Part shown: piece after piece, positions 22,892 to 31,034 of the stretch
Position numbering within the stretch: the first letter of the stretch is position 1
Layout of the letters: each line of letters starts with the position of its first letter
NCBI RefSeq assembly: GCF_030817415.1
Contig: NZ_JAUSZI010000002.1
Span: 8,928,001-8,992,000, forward strand
Direction of reading: 5' to 3'
DNA length: 64,000 nucleotides
From: Streptomyces umbrinus
Lineage (GTDB): Bacteria; Actinomycetota; Actinomycetes; Streptomycetales; Streptomycetaceae
The notes under the pieces: generated by a model
Seen by the model: only the letters and a program-made list of their open reading frames with translations
What the model was told of the DNA's origin: nothing
Databases searched by the model: none
Position numbers and translations under genes: made by a program

Positions 22892-23683
22892 ATGGCTTCG
22901 TTCGACCCGCTGCTCGACAAGGACGGCGTACGGCTCACCGTCGACGACGCGATCGCCACGGTGACGCTGACCAACCCGGCCAAGCGCAACGCGCAGAGCC
23001 CAGCTCTGTGGCGGGCACTGGCCGAGGCGGGGCAGTTGCTGCCGGGCACCGTCCGTGTCGTCCTGCTGCGCGCGGAAGGCAAGTCCTTCTCCGCGGGGCT
23101 CGACCGGCAGGCGTTCACGCCCGAGGGGTTCGACGGCGAGCCGTCCTTCATCGATCTCGCGCGCCGTTCGGACGCCGAGCTCGACGCTGCCATCGCCGAA
23201 TACCAGGAGGGTTTCACCTGGTGGCGACGGAGCGACATCGTGTCCATCGCCGCCGTGCAGGGGCATGCCATCGGGGCGGGCTTCCAGCTCGCACTCGCCT
23301 GTGACCTGCGCGTCGTCGCCGACGACGTGCAGTTCGCCATGCGCGAGACCAGCCTCGGGCTCGTGCCCGACCTGACGGGTACGCATCCGCTCGTGGGGCT
23401 TGTCGGATACGCGCGGGCGCTGGAGATCTGTGCGACGGGGCGGTTCGTGACGGCCGATGAGGCACAGCGGACCGGGCTCGCGAGTATCGCCGTGCCTGCC
23501 GATCAGCTCGACGACGCCGCGCGTGATCTCGCCGGGGCGTTGCTTGCCGCGCCTCGGGACGCGCTGATCGAGACCAAGGCGTTGTTGCAGGGGGCCGTGG
23601 GGCGTACGTATGAAGATCAGCGTGTGGCTGAGCGAGCTGCGCAGGGGCGGCGGTTGAGGGACCTCGCCGGGGTGGGTGAGTGA
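22892..23683 (+). CDS. Enoyl-CoA hydratase/isomerase family protein
   Basis: Crotonase-fold protein of 263 aa. ATG at 22892 follows CGGAGGC at eight bases. The CoA-binding/oxyanion motifs are visible: RAEGKSFSAGLDRQAF (about residue 60) and AVQGHAIGAGFQLALACDLR (about 120), then RETSLGLVPDLTGTHPLVGL with an Asp in place of the second catalytic-type Glu region. It therefore probably handles an acyl-CoA hydration or isomerisation, but the exact reaction is open. No beta-oxidation partners adjoin it. Confidence 0.88.
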   Translation: MASFDPLLDKDGVRLTVDDAIATVTLTNPAKRNAQSPALWRALAEAGQLLPGTVRVVLLRAEGKSFSAGLDRQAFTPEGFDGEPSFIDLARRSDAELDAAIAEYQEGFTWWRRSDIVSIAAVQGHAIGAGFQLALACDLRVVADDVQFAMRETSLGLVPDLTGTHPLVGLVGYARALEICATGRFVTADEAQRTGLASIAVPADQLDDAARDLAGALLAAPRDALIETKALLQGAVGRTYEDQRVAERAAQGRRLRDLAGVGE

Positions 23684-23696
23684 GGTCGTTCTGAGG

Positions 23697-23766
23697 GTGC
23701 GGGTGCGTGGGGGCTTGTCGCGCCCCGCGGCGGAGCCGCACGATGTCACAGCCCCGCGCCCCTAGG
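23697..23766. repeat. Dispersed intergenic repeat, copy 2 (long variant)
   Basis: Reads GTGCGGGTGCGTGGGGGCTT, GTCGCGCCCCGCGGCGGAGC, then CACAGCCCCGCGCCCCTAGG. It is the same long form as copy 1 and again lies between convergent genes (23683 plus, 23762 minus). Confidence 0.78.
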
Positions 23767-24472
23767 AGCCTGGGGTCACCGCAGTTACCAAGGCAGCCAC
23801 CGATGGGTGATCGGGGAGCGCCTCGGTGACCCTCGTGCGGACGGCTCTCGCCACGTCCAAGGCGCGTTCGGTCGCCTGGGCGTCGAACTCCACGCGGACG
23901 TGGCGGCGGGGCAAGGTTGTGGTACCGGAGCCGACTGCGATGTGGACCGCGCCCAGCCGAGTGACGCCGGGGACGGAGCGTACGGCGGTGGCCACGCGGG
24001 ACTCGTCGGTGTCCGGCCGGAGGTCAGGTTCTCCGGGGCGTCCGTCGGACTCGTCCTCGTCCGGCGTGCCCGGAGCCTCCTCCAGCAGGCCCGTCACCCG
24101 TAGATCCACCTCTGTGACCGTCAGGCCCAGGCGATCCGTCGCGGCTGCGGTGAGAGCCGTCCGCAGGCGGGAGGCGGTCGCCGGGAGGGGCTCCGCGGGG
24201 GTGGCCGCGAAATCCGCCGTGATACGCAGAGGGCCCGGAGGGAGCGCGCTCGGGGGTGGCGGTACGGCCGGCTCGGGTGCGCTGTCCGGGTCGGTGAGGG
24301 AGAGGCGTACGGCGGCGAGGCGTACGCCCGGCACGTCGCGGGCCGCGCGGCGCAGTACCGCGGTGACCGCCGCCTCGGTGATCCACGCGCCGTCCTGCGG
24401 GCCCCCTAGGGGCAGCAGTCTGCCGAGGCCGAGCTGATTTCTGACCGCCTGGGTCCATCGGTCCACCGTCAT
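23762..24472 (-). CDS. Asp23-companion protein (nucleopolyhedrovirus P10-named family)
   Basis: A 236-aa soluble protein transcribed divergently from the Asp23 cluster (86 bases between starts). ATG at 24472 (MTVDRWTQAVRNQLGLGRLL) follows GGGGGA. Two Asp23-like halves can be discerned: WITEAAVTAVLRRAARDVPG near residue 30 and RVATAVRSVPGVTRLGAVHI near residue 160, separated by a Pro- and Asp/Glu-rich segment. Streptomyces genomes label such genes nucleopolyhedrovirus P10 family, a name that carries no functional meaning. A role with the envelope-stress proteins is inferred from position and repeat structure. Confidence 0.75.
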   Translation of the reverse strand: MTVDRWTQAVRNQLGLGRLLPLGGPQDGAWITEAAVTAVLRRAARDVPGVRLAAVRLSLTDPDSAPEPAVPPPPSALPPGPLRITADFAATPAEPLPATASRLRTALTAAATDRLGLTVTEVDLRVTGLLEEAPGTPDEDESDGRPGEPDLRPDTDESRVATAVRSVPGVTRLGAVHIAVGSGTTTLPRRHVRVEFDAQATERALDVARAVRTRVTEALPDHPSVAALVTAVTPGS

Positions 24473-24558
24473 TCCCCCAGCCTGCCGCATCCCCGGCGCG
24501 CGACCGGGTAACCCGACTTAGTGTGGACGGAGGGGCCTACCGAAAGGGATGCACGGCG

Positions 24559-25050
24559 ATGAGCGACACGACTCAGCGGAAACGGCCGGAGACCCCCGAG
24601 GTCGAGCAGCCGGACCAGCAGCTCAGGAAGACCAGCGTGACCAAGCGCGGCGGCGGAGACCCGGCCGGCCGGGGGCGTACCACCATCGCCGACGGCGTGG
24701 TCGAGAAGATCGCCGGGCTGGCCGCCCGCGACGTCCTCGGCGTACACGCGATGGGCAGCGGTATCTCGCGGACCTTCGGCGCGGTGCGCGACCGGGTCCC
24801 CGGCGGTGGTTCGAAGTCCGCCACCCGCGGTGTGAAGGCCGAGGTCGGCGAGGTGCAGACCGCACTCGACCTGGAGATCGTCGTCGACTACGGCGTGTCG
24901 ATCGCCGACGTCGCCCGTGACGTACGGGAGAACGTCATCGCGGCCGTCGAGCGCATGACGGGCCTCGAGGTCGTCGAGGTCAACATCGCGGTCAGCGACG
25001 TCAAGCTGCCGGAGGAAGAGGACGAGGAACCGGAGACCAGGCTCCAGTGA
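24559..25050 (+). CDS. Asp23/Gls24 family envelope stress protein
   Basis: A 163-aa protein of the alkaline-shock family, which in Gram-positives sits at the membrane via AmaP. ATG at 24559 lies after GAAAGGGA. Residues 1-40 are polar and probably disordered. The Asp23 core begins with TTIADGVVEKIAGLAARDVL and continues LDLEIVVDYGVSIADVARDV and MTGLEVVEVNIAVSDV, the standard beta-alpha-beta pattern. The C-terminus is acidic (EEEDEEPE). First gene of a five-gene plus-strand operon. Confidence 0.9.
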   Translation: MSDTTQRKRPETPEVEQPDQQLRKTSVTKRGGGDPAGRGRTTIADGVVEKIAGLAARDVLGVHAMGSGISRTFGAVRDRVPGGGSKSATRGVKAEVGEVQTALDLEIVVDYGVSIADVARDVRENVIAAVERMTGLEVVEVNIAVSDVKLPEEEDEEPETRLQ

Positions 25051-25124
25051 CGCCGTACCAGTGATGTGCTGGTGCTCGCCGGTGACCTGCCCGTGTCCGC
25101 TAGTGACCTGCTGAGGAGCGCACC

Positions 25125-25319
25125 ATGAGCTTGGCCGTGATCGGCATGATCGCCGGAATGGCGCTGGGCTTCGCCGGGTACTTCGGCGGGTTCGGTGCCT
25201 TCCTCCTGGTGGCGGCACTGGGCGCCATCGGCTTCGTCGTGGGCCGGTTCCTCGAAGGAGACCTCGACCCCGGTGACTTCTTCCGCACCCGCGGCACCCG
25301 CGACGACCGGCGGCGGTGA
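25125..25319 (+). CDS. Small membrane protein of the Asp23 operon (DUF2273-like)
   Basis: A 64-aa protein with two Gly/Ala-rich membrane helices (about residues 3-20 and 23-42) and a charged tail EGDLDPGDFFRTRGTRDDRR. The ATG at 25125 follows GAGGAG. Its position in an Asp23-AmaP cluster matches small DUF2273-type proteins found in the same context in other Gram-positives. It overlaps the next gene by GTGA. Confidence 0.8.
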   Translation: MSLAVIGMIAGMALGFAGYFGGFGAFLLVAALGAIGFVVGRFLEGDLDPGDFFRTRGTRDDRRR

Positions 25320-25744
25320 CGCGCGTGTCCGGTGAGTCCACCGCGGCCGGGGAGGCCGGTGAGCCCGCCGGGTCCCGTGCGGTCATCCGGCCCAGCAGCC
25401 CGGGCCGGACCGTCGCGGCGGCCGACCGGGGTGCGCTCCGGATCGCCGACCGGGTCGTCGCGAAGATCGCCGCACGCGCGGCGCGCGAGGCCCTCGACGT
25501 GCTGCCGCCCGACGCCGGGCCCCCGCATGCCACCGTGATCGTCCACCATGAGGTCGCCCGTGTCCGCGTCAGCCTCGAACTCGACTACCCCTCCGACATC
25601 GGTGGCCAGTGCGCTGCCGTGCGTCACCAAGTCGTTCAGCGGGTAGAGGCGTTGGCGGGAATGGAAGTGCCCGAGGTCGCCGTCCAGGTGGAGCGGCTCC
25701 ACTCGGCGCAGACGCGCGGCGCGGCACAGGGGAGGACGCAATGA
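25316..25744 (+). CDS. Second Asp23/Gls24 family protein
   Basis: A 142-aa Asp23-like protein. GTG at 25316 overlaps the previous stop; a GTG at 25325 is equally possible. The core shows ALRIADRVVAKIAARAAREA, then VIVHHEVARVRVSLELDYPS and VEALAGMEVPEVAVQVERLH, the family pattern. It is more divergent than the first Asp23 protein and lacks its acidic tail. It ends four bases into the next gene (ATGA). Confidence 0.85.
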   Translation: MTRVSGESTAAGEAGEPAGSRAVIRPSSPGRTVAAADRGALRIADRVVAKIAARAAREALDVLPPDAGPPHATVIVHHEVARVRVSLELDYPSDIGGQCAAVRHQVVQRVEALAGMEVPEVAVQVERLHSAQTRGAAQGRTQ

Positions 25745-26415
25745 GCGAGTCCCACGGCTCCGAGAGCACCCAGCACCTGCCCGTCATCGAGAAGACGGCC
25801 GAGAACGAACTCGGCCAGTCGGCCTCCGCGGCGGACTACAAACCCCTGCCCGTCCTCGAAGAGGCCGACGGCGCGGAAGGCCGCTTCTGGTCGGCCCGCC
25901 GCGTCCCCGCGGGCATCCTCGCGCTGCTGGTCGTGGCCGGCGCGGGCCTCCTGCTGTACGACGTCGTCGCGGTCCGCGCCGACCGGCCCGCCATGCACTG
26001 GCGCAGGTCCCTGGCCCACGAACTCGCCGAGCGGCCCCTCGACGACACCTGGGTCCTCGTCGGCGCCGGGGTCGCGACGGCCCTCGGCGTCTGGCTGCTC
26101 GTGCTCGCCGCGACACCGGGCCTGCGGGACGTCCTGCCGATGCGTCGCGCCCACGCCGACGTACGGGCCGGCCTCCACCGGGGCGCCGCCGCCATGGTGC
26201 TGCGCGACCGGGCCATGGAGGTGTCCGGCGTGCGGTCGGTGCGGGTCCGGGTGGGGCGCAGGAAGGTCGACGTCCGCGCCGTCTCGCACTTCCGTGAACT
26301 CGACGACGTACGTGCCGATCTGGACGACACGCTCGCCGACGGCATCAGAGGACTCGGGCTCGCCCGGCGCCCCGCGCTGTCGGTGCATGTCGCGCGGCCG
26401 GGCCGGAAGGGATGA
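25741..26415 (+). CDS. DUF6286 membrane protein of the Asp23 operon
   Basis: A 224-aa protein with an acidic N-terminal tail and two membrane helices (about residues 57-80, ILALLLVVAGAGLLLYD-like, and 105-128, VLVGAGVATALGVWLLVLA). A cytoplasmic C-terminal domain VLRDRAMEVSGVRSVRVRVG resembles the Asp23/AmaP fold. The start ATG at 25741 overlaps the preceding TGA. It probably anchors Asp23 proteins or senses the membrane, by analogy with AmaP. Confidence 0.8.
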   Translation: MSESHGSESTQHLPVIEKTAENELGQSASAADYKPLPVLEEADGAEGRFWSARRVPAGILALLVVAGAGLLLYDVVAVRADRPAMHWRRSLAHELAERPLDDTWVLVGAGVATALGVWLLVLAATPGLRDVLPMRRAHADVRAGLHRGAAAMVLRDRAMEVSGVRSVRVRVGRRKVDVRAVSHFRELDDVRADLDDTLADGIRGLGLARRPALSVHVARPGRKG

Positions 26416-26999
26416 GCCGGATGCTGAGGATCGTGAACCGGGTGCTGCTGGGCCTCGCGGGCCTGCTCCTCGTCGTGTTCGGCGGCTCCGCGCTGGCCGT
26501 CGGCCTCGGCGCGGACCCGCCCTCGTGGTGGATCCACGACGGACGGCACGACGTGCTGCTGAGCGACGCGGACCGGGCGCGGTGGCGGGACGACGGCTGG
26601 TGGTGGCCCACCGTCATCGCCGTGCTCGCCGTGGCCGTGCTGCTCGCCCTGTGGTGGCTCGCGGCGGTACTGCGGCGGCGCAGGCTCGCCGAGGTGCTCG
26701 TCGACACCGGGGACGGCGAGGGCGCGCTGCTGCGGGGCCGGGCCCTGGAGGGCGTACTGGCCGGTGAGGCGGGTGCGTTGGACGGGGTCGAGCGGGCCCA
26801 GGTCTCCCTCACCGGGCGCCGCACCGTCCCCGAGGCCCGCGTCCAACTCCTCCTGGAGCCCCACGCCGACCCCGGCGACGCCCTCCACCGCCTGACCACG
26901 GAGGCCCTGGCCCACGCAAGAGACTCGGCAGGCCTGGCCTCACTCCCGGCAGAGGTCCGCCTACGAGGGGTCAAGCACGGCGCGGAGAGGGTCAGCTAG
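26412..26999 (+). CDS. amaP: Alkaline shock response membrane anchor AmaP-like
   Basis: A 195-aa protein with two membrane helices: VLLGLAGLLLVVFGGSALAV (about residues 10-29) and VIAVLAVAVLLALWWLAAVL (about 67-87). These are followed by a cytoplasmic domain with LEGVLAGEAGALDGVERAQV, as in AmaP proteins that tether Asp23. ATG at 26412 overlaps the upstream stop. It closes the operon; a dispersed repeat follows. Confidence 0.82.
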   Translation: MSRMLRIVNRVLLGLAGLLLVVFGGSALAVGLGADPPSWWIHDGRHDVLLSDADRARWRDDGWWWPTVIAVLAVAVLLALWWLAAVLRRRRLAEVLVDTGDGEGALLRGRALEGVLAGEAGALDGVERAQVSLTGRRTVPEARVQLLLEPHADPGDALHRLTTEALAHARDSAGLASLPAEVRLRGVKHGAERVS

Positions 27000-27035
27000 A
27001 GAGCTGGGGCACGCCCTTTCAGGGGGGCGCGCCTT

Positions 27036-27092
27036 GTCCTTAGGGGCGCGGGGAACTCCGCGACAAGCCCCCACCGGCCCGCACCCACAAAC
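27036..27092. repeat. Dispersed intergenic repeat, copy 3 (short variant, minus orientation)
   Basis: On the plus strand it reads CTTAGGGGCGCGGGGAACTC, CGCGACAAGCCCCCACCGGC, the reverse complement of the consensus. It sits between convergent genes ending at 26999 and 27105. Confidence 0.78.
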
Positions 27093-27104
27093 GGACCCAT
27101 ATCG

Positions 27105-27860
27105 TCAGAACCCGTGCCGAGCCCCACCATCAACAGGAACCATGATCCCCGTCAGATAAGACGCAGCCGGAGACAACAGAAACGCGGCCGTCCGGCCAAA
27201 CTCCTGAGGCGTCCCGTACCGACGGAGCGGAATCCGCGCCTCATTGGCGGCCCGCGCCGCCTCCGGATCCGGCGCGTACCCATCCAGCTCGCGCACGCGA
27301 TCCGTGTCGATCCGGGCAGGCAACACCCCGACCACCCGAATCCCCCGCGGCCCCAGCTCGTCGGAGAGCGACTTGGCGAACCCCGCGAGACCGGGACGCA
27401 GACCGTTGGAGATGGTCAGCCCCGGGATCGGCTCGTGCACCGAACCGGAGAGCACGAAGCCGATGACCCCGCCCTCACCGAGCTCCGCCGCGGCCGCGCG
27501 GGCCAGCCGGACCGCACCCAGGAAGACGGACTCGAACGCCGACTGCCACTGCTCGTCGGTGTTGTCGGCGACGAACCCGGGCGGCGGGCCCCCGACGCTG
27601 ATCAGGATGCCGTCGAACCCGCCGAAGCGCTCGCGCGCGGCCGCGATCAGGCTCTGCGGGGCACTCGGGTCGGAGTTGTCCACGGCCACGCCGTGCGCGT
27701 TCGGGCCGAGGGCCGTCGCGGCCTCGGCCACCGTCTTCTCGTCGCGTCCCGTGATGATCACCTTCGCGCCGTCGCCGACGAGCTCACGCGCGGAGGCGTG
27801 GCCCAGGCCGCGCGTTGCTCCGGTGACGACGTAGACGCGGTCCTTCAGTCCAAGATCCAT
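27105..27860 (-). CDS. SDR family protein lacking the usual Tyr-Lys pair
   Basis: A 251-aa Rossmann-fold protein beginning four bases after the GH15 stop, so coupled to it. The cofactor loop YVVTGATRGLGHASARELVG (residues 9-28) and an LISVGGPPPGF strand are standard. Where classical SDRs have Y-x-x-x-K it reads LTISNGLRPGLAGFAKSLSD, with Ser-Asn and Arg instead. It ends YLTGIMVPVDGGARHGF. NAD(P)-binding is likely but the reaction is uncertain. Confidence 0.87.
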   Translation of the reverse strand: MDLGLKDRVYVVTGATRGLGHASARELVGDGAKVIITGRDEKTVAEAATALGPNAHGVAVDNSDPSAPQSLIAAARERFGGFDGILISVGGPPPGFVADNTDEQWQSAFESVFLGAVRLARAAAAELGEGGVIGFVLSGSVHEPIPGLTISNGLRPGLAGFAKSLSDELGPRGIRVVGVLPARIDTDRVRELDGYAPDPEAARAANEARIPLRRYGTPQEFGRTAAFLLSPAASYLTGIMVPVDGGARHGF

Positions 27861-27864
27861 GGCC

Positions 27865-29694
27865 CTATCCTGCCCCCTCCTCATCGGACCCTCCAGCCCC
27901 TCCCCGGTCCCCTTCTCCGTCGAACAGGGCGAGGGCGGTGCCCACCAGACCGATGTGGCTGAACGCCTGCGGGAAGTTGCCGAGCTGGTGCCCGGCCACG
28001 GGGTCGTACTCCTCGGCCAGCAGCCCCACGTCGTTGCGGAGCGCGACAAGCCGCTCGAACAGGTCGAGGGCCTCCTTCGTACGGCCCGTCAGACGCAGCG
28101 CGTCCGCGAGCCAGAACGAGCAGACGATGAACGAGCCCTCGTTTCCCGGGAGCCCGTCGATGGCCGTCGGGTCCGAGTCGTACCGGCGCACCAGGCCGTC
28201 GCGCGTGAGCTCCGCCCGGACCGCGTCGACCGTGCCGACCACCCGCGGATCGTCCGGCGGCAGGAAGCCGAGGCGGGGGATCAGCAGCAGAGCGGCGTCC
28301 AGTTCGTGGGAGCCGTACGACTGCGTGAACGTGTTGCGCTCGGGGTCGTAGCCGCGCTCGCACACCTCGCGGTGCACCTCGTCGCGCATCGCGCGCCAGC
28401 GGTCCACGTCGCCGCTCAGGCCCGGGTTCTCCTCCAGCGTGCGGACCGTGCGGTCGGCGGCCACCCACGCCATCACCTTCGAGTGCACGAAGTGGCGGCG
28501 CGGACCCCGGACCTCCCACAGCCCCTCGTCCGGCTCGCGCCACGCCGACCACAGGAAGTCCATCAGCGCCTGGCGCAGCCGCCACACATGCGGCTTGGCG
28601 GGCAGACCCGCCTGCTGCGCCAGCGAGAGGGAGTCGATCACCTCGCCGTACACGTCGAGCTGCGACTGCCGTACGGCGTGGTTGCCGATCCGGACCGGCG
28701 CCGAGCCGCGGAAACCGGGCAGCCACGCCAGCTCGAACTCGGGGATCCGCCGCTCGCCCGCCAGGCCGTACATGATCTGCAGCTCCGCGGGGTCGCCCGC
28801 CACCGCGCGCAGCAGCCAGTCGCGCCAGGCCGCCGCCTCCTCCTGGTAGCCGCACGCGAGCAGCGCGCCCAGCGTGAGCGTGGAGTCACGCAGCCAGCAG
28901 TAGCGGTAGTCCCAGTTGCGTACGCCGCCGATCTCCTCGGGCAGCGATGTCGTGGGCGCCGCGACGATGCCGCCGCTCGGCGCGTAGGTGAGGGCCTTGA
29001 GGGTGATCAGGGAGCGGACGACGGCGTCCCGGTGCGGTCCGTCGTAGCGGCAGCGTGCCACCCACGCCCGCCAGTCCGAGAGGCTCGCGGCCAGCGCCTC
29101 GTACGGGTCGACGCGCGCGGGACGCGGTTCGTGCGAGGGATGCCAGGTCAGTACGAAGGCGACCTGCTCGCCCTCGGCGACCTCGAACTCCGAGTGCGTA
29201 CCGAAGTCCTTGCCCCAGGTGCGCACCTCGGGCTCGCTGCGCAGCCACACGGAGTCCGGGCCCGCGACCGCCACCCGGTGGCCGTCGGACTTGCGCATCC
29301 ACGGCACGATCGAGCCGTAGTCGAAGCGCAGTCGCAGCGTGCTGCGCACGGTGACCCGGCCCTTGATGCCTTCGACGATCCGTACGACGTCGGGGGCCCG
29401 GTCGCGCTGTGGCATCAGGTCGGTGACGCGTACCGTGCCGTCCTCGGTCTCCCACTCGGTGTCGAGCACGAGGGAGTCGGTCCGGTAGGCGCGTCGGGTA
29501 CAGACGTCTGCGCCCTTCGCTGCCTTCGGCGCGATCCGCCAGTGGCCGTTCTCCTCGTCTCCGAGCAGTTTCGCGAAACAGGCCGCCGAGTCGAACCGCG
29601 GGAGACAGAGCCAGTCGATCGACCCGTCCCGTCCGACCAGGGCGGCGGTCTGGTGGTCGCCGATGAGGGCGTAGTCCTCGATGGATGGGTGCAC
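27865..29694 (-). CDS. Glycoside hydrolase family 15 (glucoamylase/trehalase-like)
   Basis: Cytoplasmic GH15 enzyme of about 609 aa, probably cleaving alpha-glucosidic bonds of a maltodextrin or trehalose. The start is uncertain: the GTG at 29694 (VHPSIEDYALIGDHQTAALV) is used here, a TTG at 29727 being possible. The N-terminal beta-sandwich (about 1-230) is followed by the (alpha/alpha)6 barrel with GVRNWDYRYCWLRDSTLTLG, WREPDEGLWEVRGPRRHFVH (first catalytic Glu region) and LPGNEGSFIVCSFWLADAL (second). No signal peptide. The SDR gene follows immediately. Confidence 0.9.
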   Translation of the reverse strand: MHPSIEDYALIGDHQTAALVGRDGSIDWLCLPRFDSAACFAKLLGDEENGHWRIAPKAAKGADVCTRRAYRTDSLVLDTEWETEDGTVRVTDLMPQRDRAPDVVRIVEGIKGRVTVRSTLRLRFDYGSIVPWMRKSDGHRVAVAGPDSVWLRSEPEVRTWGKDFGTHSEFEVAEGEQVAFVLTWHPSHEPRPARVDPYEALAASLSDWRAWVARCRYDGPHRDAVVRSLITLKALTYAPSGGIVAAPTTSLPEEIGGVRNWDYRYCWLRDSTLTLGALLACGYQEEAAAWRDWLLRAVAGDPAELQIMYGLAGERRIPEFELAWLPGFRGSAPVRIGNHAVRQSQLDVYGEVIDSLSLAQQAGLPAKPHVWRLRQALMDFLWSAWREPDEGLWEVRGPRRHFVHSKVMAWVAADRTVRTLEENPGLSGDVDRWRAMRDEVHREVCERGYDPERNTFTQSYGSHELDAALLLIPRLGFLPPDDPRVVGTVDAVRAELTRDGLVRRYDSDPTAIDGLPGNEGSFIVCSFWLADALRLTGRTKEALDLFERLVALRNDVGLLAEEYDPVAGHQLGNFPQAFSHIGLVGTALALFDGEGDRGGAGGSDEEGAG

Positions 29695-29745
29695 TGTTGC
29701 CGGGTTCCCGGCGTTTGTGGCGATCAACCCAGGCCGTTTGGGAAG

Positions 29746-29800
29746 TGCGGGTGTGGGGGCTGGGCGCGCAGTTCCCCGCGCCCCTTGCGGGGCGCCGGGG
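29746..29800. repeat. Dispersed intergenic repeat, copy 4 (short variant)
   Basis: Plus-strand sequence GTGCGGGTGTGGGGGCTGGG, CGCGCAGTTCCCCGCGCCCC, TTGCGGGGCGCC. It lies between the 3' end of the SURF1 gene (29810) and the 5' end of the GH15 gene, the only copy of the six not between convergent genes. Confidence 0.78.
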
Positions 29801-29809
29801 TCGCGGCGG

Positions 29810-30625
29810 TCAGACCGTTGCCGGTTCCGCCTCCGGCGTGGATTCCGCGGCGGCCGCCTCCGCCAGGTCTCGGCGTTCCCGGCGGACCAGGATCACCCAG
29901 CCGACGGGGACGCCCGCGGCGAAGAGCCACCACTGGATCGCGTACGCCATATGGGGGCCGATGCCGCTGTGGTCGGGCTCCGGGATCAGTTCGGGGGTGT
30001 CGCCCTTCGGCTCCGGCGCGGTCAGCTCGACGTAGCCGCCGAGGACCTGCTTGCCGAGTGCCTTCGCCTGCTGCTCGCTGTTGATCAGCATGACCATGCG
30101 GTCGGGGAGGCCGCGGACGTCCTTGATGCCGCTGTCGGCGGTCGTCTCGTCGGCCATCAGCCGGCCCGTGACGGTGGTCTCGCCCTTCGCCGGCGCGGGC
30201 ACCTTCGGGAACTCGGTCTGCGCGCCGTCCGCGGGGATCCAGCCGCGGTTGACCATGAGGACCTTGCCGTCGTCCAGGACGAACGGGGTCAGTACGTGGA
30301 AGCCGACCTCTTCGTCGGAGTTGGTGCGGCGCCGGACGACGACCTCGTCCGCGGTGTCGAAGGTGCCCTTCGCGGTCACCCGGCGGTACAGGTCGTCGCG
30401 CTTGATCGCTTTGCCCGGCGCGGTGAGCGATTCGGCGGGGACCGGCTTCGCGGACAGCGAGTCGGAGATCACCTTGTTCAGCGCGACCTTGTGCTCGTGC
30501 CGGTGCAGCTGCCAGAAGCCCAGCTCGATCATCGTCGGGATGAGCGCGAGCATGATGAGGGTGAGGATCACCCACTGCCGGGACAACAGGAAGCGGTACA
30601 CCCCACGACCGTACAACTCGGTCAT
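29810..30625 (-). CDS. SURF1 family cytochrome oxidase biogenesis protein
   Basis: Membrane protein assisting haem aa3-type oxidase assembly. The 271-aa protein has an N-terminal helix (WVILTLIMLALIPTMIELGF, about residues 18-37) and a large external loop with GFHVLTPFVLDDGKVLMVNR and GWIPAD. A C-terminal helix is preceded by PHMAYAIQWWLFAAGVPVGW, the SURF1 signature H-x-x-Y-x-x-Q-W. The tail is Ala/Glu-rich. It starts 53 bases after the stop of the Cys-rich small gene, likely the same transcript. Confidence 0.92.
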   Translation of the reverse strand: MTELYGRGVYRFLLSRQWVILTLIMLALIPTMIELGFWQLHRHEHKVALNKVISDSLSAKPVPAESLTAPGKAIKRDDLYRRVTAKGTFDTADEVVVRRRTNSDEEVGFHVLTPFVLDDGKVLMVNRGWIPADGAQTEFPKVPAPAKGETTVTGRLMADETTADSGIKDVRGLPDRMVMLINSEQQAKALGKQVLGGYVELTAPEPKGDTPELIPEPDHSGIGPHMAYAIQWWLFAAGVPVGWVILVRRERRDLAEAAAAESTPEAEPATV

Positions 30626-30678
30626 GGGGTGTCGAGCGGGAGGGGTGGCTCGGAGGCGTGTGGTTCGGACAGGACGGT

Positions 30679-30912
30679 TCAGACCTTGTCGATGATCCCC
30701 ACCTTCCCCTCCGCGCGGGCGCAGTGGCCCCCGCAGTACCAGTGGCCCTCGACCTCGACGCCTTGGCCGATGATCTGGACCCGGCAGTGCTCGCAGATGG
30801 GCGCCATGCGGTGGATGGCGCAGGAGAAGCAGTCGAAGACGTGCACCGCGCCCTGCGCGTGCACCTCGAACGTCATGCCGTAGTCGTTTCCGCAGACCTC
30901 ACAACGTGCCAT
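30679..30912 (-). CDS. Cys-rich small metal-binding protein
   Basis: A 77-aa protein with cysteine pairs MARCEVCGNDYG, HVFDCFSCAIHRM, ICEHCRVQI and WYCGGHCARAEG. The last two, with the intervening VEVEGHWY, resemble the folding core of prokaryotic metallothionein or double zinc-ribbon proteins. ATG at 30912 is the first start giving a tidy N-terminus. A zinc-binding structural or regulatory role is inferred. It precedes the SURF1 gene by 53 bases. Confidence 0.8.
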   Translation of the reverse strand: MARCEVCGNDYGMTFEVHAQGAVHVFDCFSCAIHRMAPICEHCRVQIIGQGVEVEGHWYCGGHCARAEGKVGIIDKV

Positions 30913-31034
30913 GCGCCACAGGGTGGGCCGCCGGGGCGGTACGGGCGAGCGGTTGCCGGGCGAGTCGCTCCCCAATCACCCGTACGACCGGATACCCGCG
31001 CCCCCGGCGTGCGCCCCGCACGGCAGACGCTCCG

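Noticed and set aside
24473..24558. GGGTAACCC in the Asp23 divergent gap as a SigB-type promoter
   Set aside because: The GGGTAA word fits a stress sigma -10, but no matching -35 at proper spacing was found.
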